Source: Micrococcales bacterium
GTDB taxonomy: Bacteria > Actinomycetota > Actinomycetes > Actinomycetales > Cellulomonadaceae
Assembly (NCBI GenBank): GCA_009779195.1
Contig: WRET01000024.1
Span: 1-44,123, forward strand
Direction: 5' to 3'
DNA: 44,123 bases
Positions 42,935 to 44,123 of this stretch are shown in pieces (the first letter of the stretch is position 1; each line of letters starts with the position of its first letter). The notes beneath the pieces are model-generated. The model was not told the origin of the DNA, made no database searches, and worked only from the letters and a program-made list of their open reading frames with translations. The position numbers and the translations under genes were made by a program.

Positions 42935-42971
42935 AGGCACAACTATACTCAGCAAAGAATAGTTGTGCCTA
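42934..42971. promoter_or_regulatory. Perfect 13-bp inverted repeat, probable operator/promoter of the HTH-nucleotidyltransferase pair
   Basis: TAGGCACAACTAT (42934-42946) and ATAGTTGTGCCTA (42959-42971) are perfect inverted copies separated by 12 bases. The left arm contains the minus-strand -10 TATAGT (42947-42942, using one spacer base) and touches the ATG. The right arm falls near the -35 position. Two HTH dimers or one dimer spanning the sites would block the promoter. The DNA is AT-rich compared with its surroundings. Confidence 0.8.
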
Positions 42972-43182
42972 CCCCATGTCCTCGTTCGACGCAAGGCTAG
43001 TCCCCACGGAGGTGCTGGTCCTCCGGCTCTGCGGCTGTCCACGCGGGAGAAAGTTGTCGTCTTATCTGGATCTCAAGGTGACTGGTCCTCAGTGTTGAGA
43101 AGCCTGCGTTCCCCTGTGCTGTATCGGCCTCGCTGTTCCCTCACGGAGACCCGATCAGTGTCAAAGTCATCGGCCTGTCGCG
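42972..43182. other. Non-coding region upstream of the P-loop kinase gene
   Basis: About 210 bases with no credible gene. It is less GC-rich than coding DNA and contains TTGTCGTCTTATCTGG-type promoter-like sequence near 43055-43071, but no clear promoter pair. A weak purine-poor leader precedes ATG 43183. Confidence 0.35.
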
Positions 43183-43779
43183 ATGGATGCTGTGACGACT
43201 GTCCTTCTTCTTGTTGGTCTTCCGGGTTCAGGGAAGACGACCCGGGCGAAGGTTGTCCAGGCGCGCACGGGTGCCATGTGTCTGAGTCCTGATGAGTGGC
43301 GTCTCGCGCTGTTCGGGACGCTGGATATCGGTGGGGACAGGTGCGACCGGCTGGAGGCGCGGCTGCTGAACGTGGCCCAGCACACGGTGTCGCTTGGTGG
43401 AGACGTTGTCGTGGACTTCGGTCTGTGGGCGAGAGACGAGCGGACAGCGTTGCGCTGGCTGTTCGGACGTCTGGGAGCACAGGTCGTCGTCGAGTACATC
43501 GACGTCAGCCGAGACGAACAGCGGCGCCGGCTGGCGCTGCGGGACGCAGGGGCTGGGTGGGAAGCCGCGGTGGCGGCCGACGACTACGGCAGAGACCTGT
43601 TCCAGGTGCCGACCGAGGACGAGTTGACCGCAGGACCGTTGGACGTCGCTGATGACAAGCCTCGCCCTGCACGCACAGGTGTTGAGGCGCGCACATACGT
43701 TGACTGGGCGCAGTGGGCTGCGGACCGGTGGCCTGGGCTGGTCGTGGCTGACGTCGGGCCTGGTCGGACGCGTGTGTGA
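43183..43779 (+). CDS. P-loop ATP-binding kinase-like protein (AAA_33/zeta-toxin-like)
   Basis: A 198-residue protein with Walker [10 protein letters not shown] (about 12-20) near the N-terminus. [14 protein letters not shown] follows (the D/E typical of small-molecule kinases), then [17 protein letters not shown] (Walker B-like) and the [18 protein letters not shown] helix with lid arginines. This matches the AAA_33 family, which includes polynucleotide-kinase-like and zeta-toxin-like phosphotransferases and antibiotic kinases. The substrate is unknown, and no epsilon-like antitoxin is adjacent. The ATG has no strong Shine-Dalgarno. Confidence 0.8.
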   Translation: MDAVTTVLLLVGLPGSGKTTRAKVVQARTGAMCLSPDEWRLALFGTLDIGGDRCDRLEARLLNVAQHTVSLGGDVVVDFGLWARDERTALRWLFGRLGAQVVVEYIDVSRDEQRRRLALRDAGAGWEAAVAADDYGRDLFQVPTEDELTAGPLDVADDKPRPARTGVEARTYVDWAQWAADRWPGLVVADVGPGRTRV

Positions 43780-43840
43780 GCCGTTTGCCTGGGACGGGGT
43801 TCGCTGCGGGCCCGATGAGGGGTGCACGGCTGGTGGTCGG

Positions 43841-43846
43841 TATTGT
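43841..43846 (+). promoter_or_regulatory. -10 element giving a probably leaderless leuS mRNA
   Basis: TATTGT lies seven bases before GTG 43854, with no Shine-Dalgarno. The leuS start codon would coincide with the transcription start. Confidence 0.42.
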
Positions 43847-43853
43847 TGCGCAG

Positions 43854-44123
43854 GTGAGCCAGCCTGCTGCCCCGAGTCCCGCGTCCGACGAGTTCCCGTT
43901 CCGTTACACCGCAGCGCTTGCTGACCAGGTTGAGCTGCGGTGGCAGGACGAGTGGGAGAGTCGCGGGACGTTCTTCACGCCGAACCCGACCGGGGCGCTG
44001 ACCGACGCCGACGGCAAGCACGCGGACCCGGCGAAGCGGTCGTTCTTCGTCATGGACATGTTCCCGTACCCGTCGGGGGCGGGGCTGCACGTGGGGCACC
44101 CGCTGGGGTACATCGCCACGGAC
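43854..44123 (+). CDS. leuS: Leucyl-tRNA synthetase, N-terminal part (runs off the window)
   Basis: The first 90 residues of leucyl-tRNA synthetase, which charges tRNA-Leu. The sequence [20 protein letters not shown] is followed by [20 protein letters not shown] and HPLGYIATD. This contains the class I HIGH-type signature (HVGHPLG) and the LeuS-specific FPYPSG. GTG 43854 (MSQPAAPSP) is the start, and the 3' end lies outside the window. It follows the kinase gene by 74 bases and marks the return to core genome after the toxin-antitoxin-rich stretch. Confidence 0.95.
   Translation, partial: MSQPAAPSPASDEFPFRYTAALADQVELRWQDEWESRGTFFTPNPTGALTDADGKHADPAKRSFFVMDMFPYPSGAGLHVGHPLGYIATD

Overview
The window is high-GC DNA with densely packed, often 4-nt-overlapping genes, many GTG starts and a strongly actinobacterial gene set: MtrA-MtrB-LpqB, DUF3039, DUF3097, DUF4870, DnaJ2 behind HrcA/CIRCE, and a MoxR-DUF58-DUF4350-DUF4129 operon. 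It looks like a chromosomal segment of an actinomycete, probably in the Micrococcales (Cellulomonadaceae-like). That placement is inferred from gene content only. No rRNA, tRNA or CRISPR array was seen.

Layout. 1-0.3 kb: a transposase-less inverted-repeat (MITE-like) element. 0.3-0.9 kb: a MazF/PemK-type toxin with its antitoxin. 1.0-4.75 kb: a molybdate uptake operon (XRE-PBP fusion regulator, ModA, ModB, ModC). 4.8-9.25 kb: glucose-6-phosphate isomerase, a small membrane HExxH protein, a PfkB-type kinase, DUF3039 and a small lipoprotein. 9.3-14.85 kb: a five-gene minus-strand operon (membrane protein, DUF4129, DUF4350, MoxR ATPase, DUF58). It diverges from the mtrA-mtrB-lpqB envelope-signalling operon (14.97-19.04 kb). 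19.1-27 kb: lepA-hemW, DUF4870, DUF3097 (opposite strand) and the heat-shock operon hrcA-dnaJ-rsmE with a clear CIRCE operator.

After rsmE the content becomes accessory. 27.1-28.9 kb: a frameshifted unknown gene coupled to an XRE-ImmA/IrrE metalloprotease regulator. 28.97-32.6 kb: a class-III aminotransferase, a DUF421 membrane protein, a lipoprotein and an SDR. 32.6-35.15 kb: a complete AmmeMemoRadiSam cluster. 35.2-38.4 kb: a membrane metallophosphoesterase with tandem repeats, a CYTH protein and a Nudix hydrolase.

38.5-43.8 kb is a toxin-antitoxin-rich island: a wHTH-MNT/HEPN pair, DUF2625, an AbiEi-like protein, a frameshifted orphan YoeB-like toxin, an HTH/nucleotidyltransferase pair with a perfect inverted-repeat operator, and a P-loop kinase. 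The window ends inside leuS.

A recurring feature is a -10-like hexamer only 6-7 nt before the start codon of first-in-operon genes, which suggests widespread leaderless transcription. The strongest candidates for undescribed biology are the HTH/nucleotidyltransferase pair with its operator, the unknown gene paired with ImmA/IrrE, and the hairpin-forming MITE.
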